Part shown: in pieces, positions 16,286 to 24,473 of the stretch | How the letters are laid out: each line of letters opens with the position of its first letter | Numbering within the stretch: position 1 is the stretch's first letter | Assembly: GCF_037911135.1 (NCBI RefSeq) | Contig: NZ_JBBLYU010000001.1 | Location: forward strand, 496,001-560,000 | Source of the DNA: Phaeobacter sp. A36a-5a | GTDB taxonomy: Bacteria > Pseudomonadota > Alphaproteobacteria > Rhodobacterales > Rhodobacteraceae | Reading direction: 5' to 3' | Length of the DNA stretch: 64,000 nucleotides | The notes under the pieces: generated by a model | The model's input: only the letters and a program-made list of their open reading frames with translations | Database searches by the model: none | Told to the model about the DNA's origin: nothing | Position numbers and translations under genes: made by a program

Positions 16286-17098
16286 TCAGTGTTGTTGGTT
16301 CGACCTTTCCTTTGCTGCAGCCAGTGACATGGCATTTGTGGTTTCCGCCTCAACGACCGAGCAATGCTGAATGGCCGCAGCGGCGTGAATGGCTTCTTTC
16401 GACAAAATTGGCAGAATGCGGGGGTGAATGGCCGGAGTGATGCGGGCAGATGGCCCGACCACGCCCATGGAAAAAACCGCGCCGAGACGATCAATAATGA
16501 TTGGTACGGCGATGCTGGTGACACCGACGTCGATCTCGCCGTCGCAGGTTGCATAGCCGTGGCGGCGCACCTGCTGCAATTCGCGGGTGATCTGCTCGGG
16601 GTCGGTGCGGGTCTTGTCGGTAAAGCGCGTGGGTTGCGTTTCAATCAGATCACACTGGAGCTCCGGTGCCAAAAAGGCGGCAATTACCTTGGCCGAGGAG
16701 CAGGCATGAACCGGACGCGCGCCCAACCCGGGGTAGATATGGGGAACAGAAGGATCTGTCGGGACCTGCGTATGGATGAGGTCAACGCGCCCAGCTCGGT
16801 AGCGCGCCAGAAATGCGGTTTCTCCCAGGTCTTTGACCACCCGTAGCAGCACGGCGGAGACCGCGTTGATCACATGAGTGTCCGATTTTCCGGTCAGCGC
16901 AATCTTGATGAACCGCATGCCCAGTACGTAACGGTTGCCGGTGTCGATCTCTTCCAGGAACCCGCAGGCCAGCAGGGTGGCAATATGGCGATAGAGGCTG
17001 GCCCGAGGGGTCGCCGTCATTCTGGCCAGCTCGCTTGCGCTCACTGGCGTCGCGGACGACGCTACCGCTTCCAGAAGGAGGATCTGACGGTCCTGCAT
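16286..17098 (-). CDS. IclR-family transcriptional regulator of the mtoX operon
   Basis: 270 residues. The N-terminal winged helix (QILLLEAVASSATPVSASELARMTATPRASLYRHIATLLACGFLEE) and the IclR effector domain (HACSSAKVIAAFLAPE, GYATCDGEIDVGVTSIAVPIIIDRLGAVFSMGVVGPSARI) are clear. A cysteine (CDGE) sits where ligand contacts occur in the family. It is 22 bases before mtoX on the same strand, so probably first gene of the operon and likely its own regulator. The effector could be methanethiol or a related metabolite; this is inference. A putative operator lies at 17112-17130. Confidence 0.9.
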   Translation of the reverse strand: MQDRQILLLEAVASSATPVSASELARMTATPRASLYRHIATLLACGFLEEIDTGNRYVLGMRFIKIALTGKSDTHVINAVSAVLLRVVKDLGETAFLARYRAGRVDLIHTQVPTDPSVPHIYPGLGARPVHACSSAKVIAAFLAPELQCDLIETQPTRFTDKTRTDPEQITRELQQVRRHGYATCDGEIDVGVTSIAVPIIIDRLGAVFSMGVVGPSARITPAIHPRILPILSKEAIHAAAAIQHCSVVEAETTNAMSLAAAKERSNQQH

Positions 17099-17111
17099 GT
17101 GAATCCCATAA

Positions 17112-17130
17112 TACGGACAATAGTACCGTA
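17112..17130. promoter_or_regulatory. Putative IclR operator upstream of iclR-mtoX operon
   Basis: Inverted repeat TACGG-N9-CCGTA, 14 bases upstream of the iclR start codon. IclR-family proteins often bind such short dyads near their own promoters. Confidence 0.45.
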
Positions 17131-17275
17131 ATTCGGGAAAAATGAGTCTGGCAAGACTCTATAGGATGTGTCGGCGGAACTATGCGCAACTAGCCCGTGA
17201 GCCAACGCCCCGGGCACAGGTGCCTAAAGGGGGGCATCGCCAGACGCCCCCACTACCATTTTCCGTATCGGAGGT

Positions 17276-18241
17276 TTAGCTGCCGGTAGCTGCGTTGCGG
17301 CCCGTGGGGATCACCTCGTAGCCCGGTTCCTCCGGCTCGTCGTCGACCATCTCAGCCGGAAACCCGGGCGCTCTGATGTCTAGCCCTGTTGCCTCTTCCA
17401 GCCGCCGGATGATGTTTGGCGACAATTCGCGGCTGCCGAAACGGGCTTCGCCGTCCTTGAAGATCTTGATCATCAACGGGTTGATTTCGAGGGGGACGTT
17501 ATGCCGATCCGCCACAGCCTGAAACAGGCCGATATCCTTTGAAACCAGATCCATGGTGAAGGAAATATCGCGGGATCCATTCAGGATCACCTGGCTTTCC
17601 GTTTCATGCACGAATGAGGTGCCGGAGGAGATCTTGATCGCCTCATAGGCGGTGTTGAGATCCATGCCTGCAGCCTTGGCCGTGACCAGCGCCTCGCAGC
17701 AGGTCAGCAGGTTGGCGGTGGCCAGATAATTGGTGATGACTTTCAGCACCGACGCCGAGCCGATCGGCCCAGTGTGCAGAATGCGCCGCCCCATGGTTTT
17801 CAGCAGGGGGACGATCCGTTCGAAGGTTTCGCGGTCACATCCGGCGAAGATCGAGATGTTTCCGGTATCGGCCCGGTGGCATCCGCCCGACACCGGGCAG
17901 TCTACGGCTGTGCCGCCCGCCTGCGCCACCAGCTCGCCGAGGCGTTTGACCTCTGCCTCATCGGTGGTGGACATCTCCATCCAGATCTTGCCGGGGCCAA
18001 TCTCCGGCAGCATCTGCTGCATAACCTGATCCGAGGCCGCAGGCGACGGCAGGCAGGTGATCACCGCGTCACAGCTGCACATCAACTCGGCGGGGTTCTT
18101 CGCTGCCGTCGCTCCCGCCTCGGCCGCCTTTGCGACCAGCGTGTCGTTCAGGTCATAGACGCTGAGGTCGATACCGTTGCGCAGCAGGCTGCCGCTCAGT
18201 TTGCCGCCGACGTTGCCAAGGCCAATAAATCCTACTTTCAT
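17276..18241 (-). CDS. NAD(P)-dependent beta-hydroxyacid dehydrogenase (3-hydroxyisobutyrate dehydrogenase family)
   Basis: 321 residues from the ATG at 18241 (MKVGFIGLGNVGGKLSGSLLRNGIDLSVYDLN); an upstream extension was rejected because the Rossmann fold begins here. Motifs: GFIGLGNVG (cofactor), DCPVSGGCHRADTGNISIFAGC (substrate loop, about 117-138) and GSASVLKVITNYL with the catalytic lysine near residue 176. Family members oxidise 3-hydroxyisobutyrate, tartronate semialdehyde, sulfolactaldehyde or threonate; the substrate here is unknown. The acidic C-terminal tail (EMVDDEPEEPGYEV) is longer than usual. The next gene upstream is a LacI regulator 225 bases away, with dyads between. Confidence 0.85.
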   Translation of the reverse strand: MKVGFIGLGNVGGKLSGSLLRNGIDLSVYDLNDTLVAKAAEAGATAAKNPAELMCSCDAVITCLPSPAASDQVMQQMLPEIGPGKIWMEMSTTDEAEVKRLGELVAQAGGTAVDCPVSGGCHRADTGNISIFAGCDRETFERIVPLLKTMGRRILHTGPIGSASVLKVITNYLATANLLTCCEALVTAKAAGMDLNTAYEAIKISSGTSFVHETESQVILNGSRDISFTMDLVSKDIGLFQAVADRHNVPLEINPLMIKIFKDGEARFGSRELSPNIIRRLEEATGLDIRAPGFPAEMVDDEPEEPGYEVIPTGRNAATGS

Positions 18242-18351
18242 GCCGCTCTCCCTGCTGGCTATTGTCGAAAGCATTCCAAGAATGAGCGCAAAGAGAAACA
18301 AGAATTGCATCTTCGAGGCTGAAAAATCGGCCTTTGGCGAGACGGCCTTTC

Positions 18352-18369
18352 AGCGCCAGGACTGGCGCT
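18352..18369. promoter_or_regulatory. Perfect dyad AGCGCCAG-GA-CTGGCGCT, putative operator
   Basis: Eight-base arms with a two-base centre, too tight to be a good hairpin and so more like a protein-binding site. AGCGCCAG recurs at 18409-18416. Both lie between the LacI gene and the dehydrogenase gene, a natural place for the LacI protein to act. Confidence 0.4.
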
Positions 18370-18466
18370 TGCAATCAAAAGGGCATTTGCGTCGCAGGCT
18401 ATGTTGAAAGCGCCAGCGCAGAAATATTCCTGTGTTCCGGAAGAAGCCGATAAAGGCACGCTTTGG

Positions 18467-19504
18467 TCAGCTTTCGCTGGCGTCGAAGGGCGTAACCATG
18501 GAGATCCTGCTCTGAGTCGCGGGGAGAGTTGCCTTCAGGATGTGGTTGGCATGGAGCAGGCTGAGAAAGGCATTGCGCATATCGCTGGCGATGTCGTGTT
18601 GCAGGACCACGGTGATCTTGCCCTGACGCATCAGGGTTCGATTTTCCGCATCCAGATCATGGGCGATATAGGCGCGGGGCTGGTGGCCAAAGGCGCTCAG
18701 CTGTTCGATGATGGCGCGATTGGCGCCGCCCATTGAATAGACCGCCACTATCCGGCCGAGATTCGGTTCGGCCAGCCGTTGACGCAGCAGCTCCGTGGTT
18801 TCCAGCGCAAGGCCTGCACCGGCACTGAGGGTGACCAGTCTCAGATCCGGGCGGCGTTCCTGCAAGACGCGCAAGAAGCCGCGCCGACGTTGTTCCTCAC
18901 CGTGGAATGCCATCTGGCTAAGGGTGGTCAGGATGGTTGCGCCCGGGCCAGGGATGCCGGGAAGGCATTTGTCGATCATGTAGGCGGCAGACTGGCCCGC
19001 CGCATAATTGTTGGGTCCGCAATAGAGCCTGCGGGGGCTGTTTGGCAGGTCGGTAAAGACACAGACAACAGGAATGCCTTTGCTGTCCAGTTCGGCCACC
19101 GTTGCAATAATCTGGGGCAGATCCCGTGCCTTCAGCACAACCCCATGGCTGCCGCGCCGGGCGATCTGCCCGAGGATTTCAACGCAGTCATCGGCGGACA
19201 TAATTTGTCGGAAACTGTAGCGGGTATGGATCACCGCCGGACCGATGGTTGGAAGGACGGCCTCGGTCGCGAGACGGATTTCCCGGCTGAACCGTTCGGG
19301 AGCCTCGACAACAACGTCGAAATAGAGGCGTCGCCCACGGGCTGAGAGCTGCTGTTCCTGGCCCTCCAGCTCGGCAATGGCCGCCGCGACCCTGGCGCGA
19401 CTGCGGGCGCTGACATTGGCGCGCCCGTTCAGGACGCGGTCCACGGTTGCCGTGCTCAGCCCGGACTGCCGAGCGATATCCTTAATCGGGAAGCGATGGC
19501 TCAT
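18467..19504 (-). CDS. LacI-family transcriptional regulator
   Basis: 345 residues. The N-terminal LacI helix-turn-helix with hinge helix is seen at residues 1-55 (MSHRFPIKDIARQSGLSTATVDRVLNGRANVSARSRARVAAAIAELE), followed by a periplasmic-binding-protein-like sensor domain (VVLKARDLPQIIATVAELDSKGIPVVCVFTDLPNS, IVAVYSMGGANRAIIEQL). Such regulators sense sugars or polyols. It is divergent from the PhyH-like dioxygenase (94 bases between starts) and upstream of the hydroxyacid dehydrogenase, so either or both may be targets. The ligand cannot be read from sequence. Confidence 0.9.
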   Translation of the reverse strand: MSHRFPIKDIARQSGLSTATVDRVLNGRANVSARSRARVAAAIAELEGQEQQLSARGRRLYFDVVVEAPERFSREIRLATEAVLPTIGPAVIHTRYSFRQIMSADDCVEILGQIARRGSHGVVLKARDLPQIIATVAELDSKGIPVVCVFTDLPNSPRRLYCGPNNYAAGQSAAYMIDKCLPGIPGPGATILTTLSQMAFHGEEQRRRGFLRVLQERRPDLRLVTLSAGAGLALETTELLRQRLAEPNLGRIVAVYSMGGANRAIIEQLSAFGHQPRAYIAHDLDAENRTLMRQGKITVVLQHDIASDMRNAFLSLLHANHILKATLPATQSRISMVTPFDASES

Positions 19505-19598
19505 TGATGTATTTTTGATGGATCATGCGGCTGACCACAAGTGATTACACCGGCAGTCTGATGGCAGGAGATTTGAAACCGCGCAAAGGAGAACAGGG

Positions 19599-20783
19599 AT
19601 GGCGGACAGAGCAGCAAGGAGAGGAGATACCTACTTCGACCCTGCCGGATGTGACTTGAGTGATTTTCGGAAGCTGGTTGAACAGGATTTGACGGCGGAT
19701 CAGGTGCCGCTCGCGGGTGCCATCGTGAAGAATATCCCGATCTACGACATGACGGCCCTCAGCGGGATGCTCGGCAACAGTGATGACCGGCGGCGGCTGA
19801 TGGCGGAATGGGCGCAAGGTTTGCGCGAAGGGGCCGGCGTATTGGTGCTGAAACAGGCCTATCAGGACACGGCTGCTATCGACAGCGCGAGCGCGATATA
19901 TGAACAGATCATCGCACAGGAGAAGCTGGCCAATGGTGGCGGTGCGGATCACTTCGCGGCGGCAGGCTCGAATGACCGGATCTGGAACTCTCTTCAGAAA
20001 CTCTGCGAGGCCGCGCCGGAGGTCTTCGCGCGTTACTTTGGTAATGTGGCGTTGGCCGCAGTTTGCGAGGCTTGGCTGGGGCCGAACTACCAGATGACGG
20101 CGCAGATCAATCTGGTTCGGCCGGGCGGTGAGGCCCAGCAGGCGCATCGCGACTATCATCTGGGCTTTCAAACGGCGGAAACATCCTCGCAGTATCCAGC
20201 CCATGTGCATGATCTGTCGCCGGTTCTGACCTTGCAGGGGGCGGTCGCCCATGGGGACATGCCGGTTGAAAGTGGCCCAACCAAGCTGCTGCCGTTCTCG
20301 CAGAGATACCGGGAGGGCTATGTGGCTTGGCGGCGGCCGGATTTCCGCGCCTATTTCGAGGAGCGCTATGTCCAGCTGCCACTGGCTAAGGGCGATGCGG
20401 TGTTTTTCAACCCGGCTTTGTTTCATGCCGCAGGCGCCAACCGGTCGCAGGATGTCCAGCGCATGGCGAATTTGTTGCAGGTCTCGTCTGCCTTTGGTCG
20501 CGCGATGGAAACCGTGGATCGGCGCGGCATGTCCGAGCGGCTTTATCCGGCGCTGGTGCAATTGGAGGCTGAGGGCGCGATGCCAGAGGCGGAGCGGGCC
20601 GCGGCAATCGCAGCCTGCGCCGAGGGCTATTCCTTTCCGACCAATCTGGATAGAGATCCGCCGACGGGAGGGCTGGCCCCGCAGACGCAGGCGGATTTGC
20701 TGCATCAGGCGCTGGCTGAGGGCTGGCCGCCCGAGCGTTTCAACGAAGCGCTGGCGGCGCAAGACGCGCGCCGCCGGGCATGA
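19599..20783 (+). CDS. Phytanoyl-CoA dioxygenase (PhyH) family Fe(II)/2-oxoglutarate oxygenase
   Basis: 394 residues, preceded by AAAGGAGAACAGGG. The metal site is visible: H183-x-D185 (QQAHRDYHLGF) and the distal H276 (FNPALFHAAGANRS), with R288 as the likely 2-oxoglutarate contact. This marks an Fe(II)/2OG-dependent hydroxylase. The PhyH family acts on many substrates (fatty acyl-CoA, ectoine, phosphonates), and I cannot assign one. It is longer than typical PhyH proteins (about 290) because of an N-terminal 80-residue extension and a C-terminal 100-residue part. It is divergent from a LacI regulator and convergent with iolG. Confidence 0.8.
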   Translation: MADRAARRGDTYFDPAGCDLSDFRKLVEQDLTADQVPLAGAIVKNIPIYDMTALSGMLGNSDDRRRLMAEWAQGLREGAGVLVLKQAYQDTAAIDSASAIYEQIIAQEKLANGGGADHFAAAGSNDRIWNSLQKLCEAAPEVFARYFGNVALAAVCEAWLGPNYQMTAQINLVRPGGEAQQAHRDYHLGFQTAETSSQYPAHVHDLSPVLTLQGAVAHGDMPVESGPTKLLPFSQRYREGYVAWRRPDFRAYFEERYVQLPLAKGDAVFFNPALFHAAGANRSQDVQRMANLLQVSSAFGRAMETVDRRGMSERLYPALVQLEAEGAMPEAERAAAIAACAEGYSFPTNLDRDPPTGGLAPQTQADLLHQALAEGWPPERFNEALAAQDARRRA

Positions 20784-20795
20784 CAATCTGACCTA

Positions 20796-21782
20796 CTACA
20801 GTTTGACCGGTGTCCCAGTCTCAAGCGATTTGGCGGCGGCATCGGCCAACATCTGAGCGCGAAGCCCGTCGTCGATACTGGGCGACGGGGTGGTGCCTGC
20901 CTGAACAGCCTCGACGAAGCGGGCCATTTCGTTGCGATAGGCAGCCTCGTAGCGCTCAAGGAAGAAATGCTGCGCGGGCGCTGTCTGGAAGCCATTGGCC
21001 CCGGCAACCTCGACCGTGTTCTCCAGCATGTTGGCAGCACGCAGCATCCCTTTGGAGCCATGTACCTCAACCCGCTGATCGTAGCCATAGGTAGCCCGGC
21101 GCGAGTTCGAGATCTGGCAGATCTTTCCGCTGGCCGTGGTCAGGGTGACGGCGGCAGTGTCCACGTCACCTGCCGCGCCAATAGCCGGGTCGACCAGGGC
21201 CGAGCCGACGGCGAAGACCTGAATTGGCTCTTCGCCCAGCAGAAAACGCGCCATGTCGAAATCATGGATCATCATATCCCGGAACAACCCGCCAGAGGTC
21301 TTGATGTAGCTGACCGGGGGCGGAGAGGGATCGCGCGACAGGATCGAGACGATCTCTACGTCACCAATCGCGCCCGCGCGCAGACGCTGCTGCAGATTGG
21401 CAAAGTTGGGGTCAAACCGTCGGTTGAACGCGGTCAGGAACGCAACCCCTGCCTCCGCCACCACCTTCTGGCAATCACAGATGCGGTCGGCGGACATATC
21501 GACCGGTTTTTCGCAGAAAATTGCCTTGCCCGCCGCTGCTGCCTGATGGATCAGGTCGTAGTGGGTATCGGTGGGTGTGCCAATCACCACCGCGTCTACG
21601 TCCGCGCTGGTGATCAGCGCCGAGGCGTCGCGCACATCCGCGCCGATCTTGCTGGCCAGCGCGCTGGCGGCTTCCGGCACGGCATCGGCGACGGCTGTCA
21701 CGCGCACGCCGTCCAATTGTCCAACAGAACGGGCGTGGACCTGACCGATGCGCCCGCAGCCCAGAAGGCCGATATTCAACAT
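20796..21782 (-). CDS. iolG: Inositol 2-dehydrogenase
   Basis: 328 residues, Gfo/Idh/MocA family. The Rossmann motif is GLLGCGRIGQVHARSV, the conserved lysine motif is FCEKPVDMS (about residue 93), and the catalytic region holds FRDMMIHDFDMARFLLGEEP. These and the overall length match IolG, which oxidises myo-inositol to scyllo-inosose with NAD+. It is the last gene of the iolD-C-B-aldolase-G unit, overlapping the aldolase gene by seven bases. Only 12 bases separate its stop from that of the PhyH-like gene on the other strand. Confidence 0.92.
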   Translation of the reverse strand: MLNIGLLGCGRIGQVHARSVGQLDGVRVTAVADAVPEAASALASKIGADVRDASALITSADVDAVVIGTPTDTHYDLIHQAAAAGKAIFCEKPVDMSADRICDCQKVVAEAGVAFLTAFNRRFDPNFANLQQRLRAGAIGDVEIVSILSRDPSPPPVSYIKTSGGLFRDMMIHDFDMARFLLGEEPIQVFAVGSALVDPAIGAAGDVDTAAVTLTTASGKICQISNSRRATYGYDQRVEVHGSKGMLRAANMLENTVEVAGANGFQTAPAQHFFLERYEAAYRNEMARFVEAVQAGTTPSPSIDDGLRAQMLADAAAKSLETGTPVKL

Positions 21783-22615
21783 TGTGTTTCTCCCTTGAAG
21801 GCGCGAAGAACGCCGCGCGCCGCGGCAACGACCGGATCGTGGGTTTCCGACAGGATGCTGACCCTGTCAAAGCGGTCCGGGTCCCGGTTGACCGCATCGC
21901 GCATGGCGGCGCCGAAAGCCATGCGCAATTCGGTGCCGATATTGAATTTGCAGATACGCGACTCGCGGGCCAGCATTCTGCGCTGTGCGACCGGTACGCC
22001 GGAGCCGCCATGGATGACCAGCGGCACCTCGGTGAGGGCCTCGATGGCGCGGATCCGGTCAATATCCAGCCCGCCGTCCTTGTCCTGTTGCAGATGTACA
22101 TTGCCGACCGAGATTGCCATTGCGTCCACGCCGGTTTCCAGTGCAAAGCGGCGGGCCTCTTCAGGATCAGTTCCTGCCGACCCTTCGCCGCCCGAGTAGC
22201 CGACAAATCCGATTTCACCCTCGCATGAGACACCTGCGGCATGGGCCATTTCGGCGATGGCAGCGGTTTCGGCGATATTGTCCTCAAGAGGTTTGCGCGA
22301 GCCGTCGAACATCACGGAGGTAAAGCCGCTGTCGATGGCAATACGGCAATCCTCTGGGGTGTAGCCATGATCGAGATGTGCAACCACCGGAACCGATGCG
22401 GCCTCGGCCAGATGGTGGAACATCTTGCCCAGGATTGGCAGCGGCGTATGGGCGCGACAGGATGGCCCCGCCTGCAAGATCACAGGCACGCCTTCGGCCT
22501 CTGCCGCTGCCACATAGGCGCGCATGTCTTCCCAGCCCAGCGTCACCAGCCCGGCGACGGCATAGCCATCGCGCAGGGCCGGTTGCAGGACCTCAGCCAG
22601 AGTTGCAACGGTCAT
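21776..22615 (-). CDS. iolJ: Class II (Zn) ketose-bisphosphate aldolase, likely IolJ-type
   Basis: 279 residues. Class II aldolase landmarks are seen: VVAHLDHGYTPEDC (catalytic Asp and Zn His), FTSVMFDGSRKPLEDNI, CEGEIGFVG, a Zn histidine in SVGNVHL, and VIHGGSGVP. In an inositol operon, such an enzyme most likely splits 2-deoxy-5-keto-gluconate-6-phosphate into malonate semialdehyde and dihydroxyacetone phosphate (IolJ). Fructose- or tagatose-bisphosphate aldolase is the alternative by sequence alone. Start overlaps the iolB stop (ATGA). Cytoplasmic. The context makes IolJ fairly likely, since the kinase IolC here lacks the fused C-terminal DUF2090 domain found in some proteobacteria. Confidence 0.82.
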   Translation of the reverse strand: MTVATLAEVLQPALRDGYAVAGLVTLGWEDMRAYVAAAEAEGVPVILQAGPSCRAHTPLPILGKMFHHLAEAASVPVVAHLDHGYTPEDCRIAIDSGFTSVMFDGSRKPLEDNIAETAAIAEMAHAAGVSCEGEIGFVGYSGGEGSAGTDPEEARRFALETGVDAMAISVGNVHLQQDKDGGLDIDRIRAIEALTEVPLVIHGGSGVPVAQRRMLARESRICKFNIGTELRMAFGAAMRDAVNRDPDRFDRVSILSETHDPVVAAARGVLRAFKGETQC

Positions 22616-23469
22616 TTGAACTTGGCCACCATATCCTTGATGCCGGGGATCGTTTCGACCTGATAGGCATGAGTTGGCTGGAAATACTGGATCAGGCTGC
22701 GCTGGCTCAGACCGCCAAGGATGGTGAAATAATACATCTCATATCCCGGCATCACGGCGCAGGGGTGATAGCCCCTGTCGATCATGATGGTGGAGCCGTC
22801 CATCAGTTGGTAAGCATCCCCCGGCTTGCCTTCTTCGCGTTGCAGGATCTGGACGCCGGAACCATGGTTGGGGCGGAAGCGGAAGTTATAGGTCTCGTCA
22901 TGACGCGTTTCGATGATATTGCCATCGGCGTCCTTGCGATCGGTGTCGTGCTTGTGCGCCGGAAAGCCGGACCAGCCGCCTTGACCCACAGTGAACAACT
23001 CCGAAACGAGCAGGCGTCCGACCTTGTCATGCTGCTTCTGTCCGAGAATATGTTTGATCTTCCGGTGAGTCTTGGTGTCATCAGATCCGTATTGCACGAG
23101 GTCGATGCCATCCGCACGGACGTCGAACGGCTCCAGAACCTTGTCGTATTTTGCACCGGCAACGAAGGTTTCCGTTGCGTCGGTGGTGCAGGTTATCGTG
23201 ACCTTTGCGCCGACCGGGATATAGACGCCTTCTGGTTCGCCATCCCAGACGTCCGCGGTTCGGTTGCCGATCCCGGCATAGCTCAGACCTTCCACTTCGA
23301 TATCCACGGTACCGGTGGCGGGAACGATGCAGGTCTCATATCCGGGGACCTGATATTCGAATGTCTGGCCCTTGGTCAGCTTGACGATGTTGAAATAGTT
23401 GAGCGGCACCAGATCGTTGTCGGCATCGACGATGGCTTTGTTCTGGTTGTCATGGGGGGCGATATGCAT
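22612..23469 (-). CDS. iolB: 5-deoxy-glucuronate isomerase
   Basis: 285 residues, a bicupin of the KduI/IolB family. The N-terminal cupin includes GYETCIVPATGTVDIEVEG; the metal-binding cupin has GGWSGFPAHKHDTD and RHDETYNFRFRP and ends with RGYHPCAVMPGYEMYYFTILGG. IolB turns 5-deoxy-glucuronate into 2-deoxy-5-keto-gluconate in inositol breakdown. It lies between iolC (11-base gap) and the aldolase (overlap) and is cytoplasmic. Family length and motifs agree well. Confidence 0.93.
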   Translation of the reverse strand: MHIAPHDNQNKAIVDADNDLVPLNYFNIVKLTKGQTFEYQVPGYETCIVPATGTVDIEVEGLSYAGIGNRTADVWDGEPEGVYIPVGAKVTITCTTDATETFVAGAKYDKVLEPFDVRADGIDLVQYGSDDTKTHRKIKHILGQKQHDKVGRLLVSELFTVGQGGWSGFPAHKHDTDRKDADGNIIETRHDETYNFRFRPNHGSGVQILQREEGKPGDAYQLMDGSTIMIDRGYHPCAVMPGYEMYYFTILGGLSQRSLIQYFQPTHAYQVETIPGIKDMVAKFK

Positions 23470-23480
23470 GGGGGGTCCTT

Positions 23481-24473
23481 TCAGATTTCGGTGGCGCCGG
23501 GGTGCGTTGCGAGGAACGCCTCCAGTGCAGCAAGATCGGGCATCGCCGGGGCGCAGCCGGGTTTGGCTACAACAACGGAGGCACAGGCGGAGCCGCGTAG
23601 AATGGCCTCTTTCGTATGGCGTCCTTCGGAAAGCGCGGCGAGGAAGCCGGCCATGAAGCTGTCGCCCGCGCCGGTTGGCTTCAGCGCATCAACAGGGTAG
23701 ATGCCGGTGCGGATTTCCTGCCCGTCGGCAAAGGTGATGGCGCCCTCTGGACCCATCTTATAAACCACGACGGAGGCGGTGGTTTGCGCAAGGCTGCGCG
23801 CCTTGGCGAGCCCCATGTCAACGCCACCGGCCATGAACCCGAATTCTTCGTCGTTGCCGACGATGATGTCGGACAACTCACCAGCACGCGACAGAACATC
23901 AGCGGCCACCTCGGCCGAGGGCCAGCTGTAGGGCCGGTAATCGACGTCAAAAATGATTGGTAAGCCCGCAGCGCGCGCCAGTTCAAAGGCGCGGAAGGTC
24001 GCGCTGCGCGATGGTTCGGCAGCAAAGACCGTGCCTGCGGTGATCAGCGCGCTGTATTGGCTGTAATCCACCGCCTCGACATCAGCGATGGTCATCTGAA
24101 AGTCGGCAGCGTTGTTGCGGTAGATAACGCTCTGGTGGTCTTCCACACGGCTTTCGTAGATCGCAAGCGATGTCCGATATTCGCCGGTGATGCGTTTCAC
24201 GTGAGTCCGGCCGATCCCGTAGTGATCCAGCTGGTTCAGGCAATACCAACCCACGGCATCGTCTGAGACGCTGGTGACCAGCGCGGCACGGCATCCCATT
24301 TTGACCAGTCCAGCGGCGATATTTGCGCTGCTGCCGCCCATCGCCACCATCATGTCTTGGGCATCTTTTGTTGCGGTGCCTGCCGGGGTTGGACAAAGAT
24401 CCATGCCCACCCGCCCGATGACCAGGAAGTTGCGCCCTGACAGATCGCCATGGGCTTTGGATGGGGTGTTCAT
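23481..24473 (-). CDS. iolC: 5-dehydro-2-deoxygluconokinase
   Basis: 330 residues from the ATG at 24473, which shares TGATG with the iolD stop; a longer frame upstream runs inside iolD and was dismissed. PfkB-family sugar kinase: FLVIGRVGMDLCPTPAG at the start, MVAMGGSSANIAAGLVKMG, and the PfkB signature DALKPTGAGDSFMAGFLAAL with its catalytic aspartate. It phosphorylates 2-deoxy-5-keto-gluconate with ATP. Only the kinase domain is present, with no DUF2090 extension. Confidence 0.92.
   Translation of the reverse strand: MNTPSKAHGDLSGRNFLVIGRVGMDLCPTPAGTATKDAQDMMVAMGGSSANIAAGLVKMGCRAALVTSVSDDAVGWYCLNQLDHYGIGRTHVKRITGEYRTSLAIYESRVEDHQSVIYRNNAADFQMTIADVEAVDYSQYSALITAGTVFAAEPSRSATFRAFELARAAGLPIIFDVDYRPYSWPSAEVAADVLSRAGELSDIIVGNDEEFGFMAGGVDMGLAKARSLAQTTASVVVYKMGPEGAITFADGQEIRTGIYPVDALKPTGAGDSFMAGFLAALSEGRHTKEAILRGSACASVVVAKPGCAPAMPDLAALEAFLATHPGATEI

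Noticed and set aside
16264-16644. N-terminal extension of MtoX in the same frame
   Set aside because: It overlaps the iclR gene, is Pro/Arg/Ser-rich, and the real twin-arginine signal with RBS starts at 16263.
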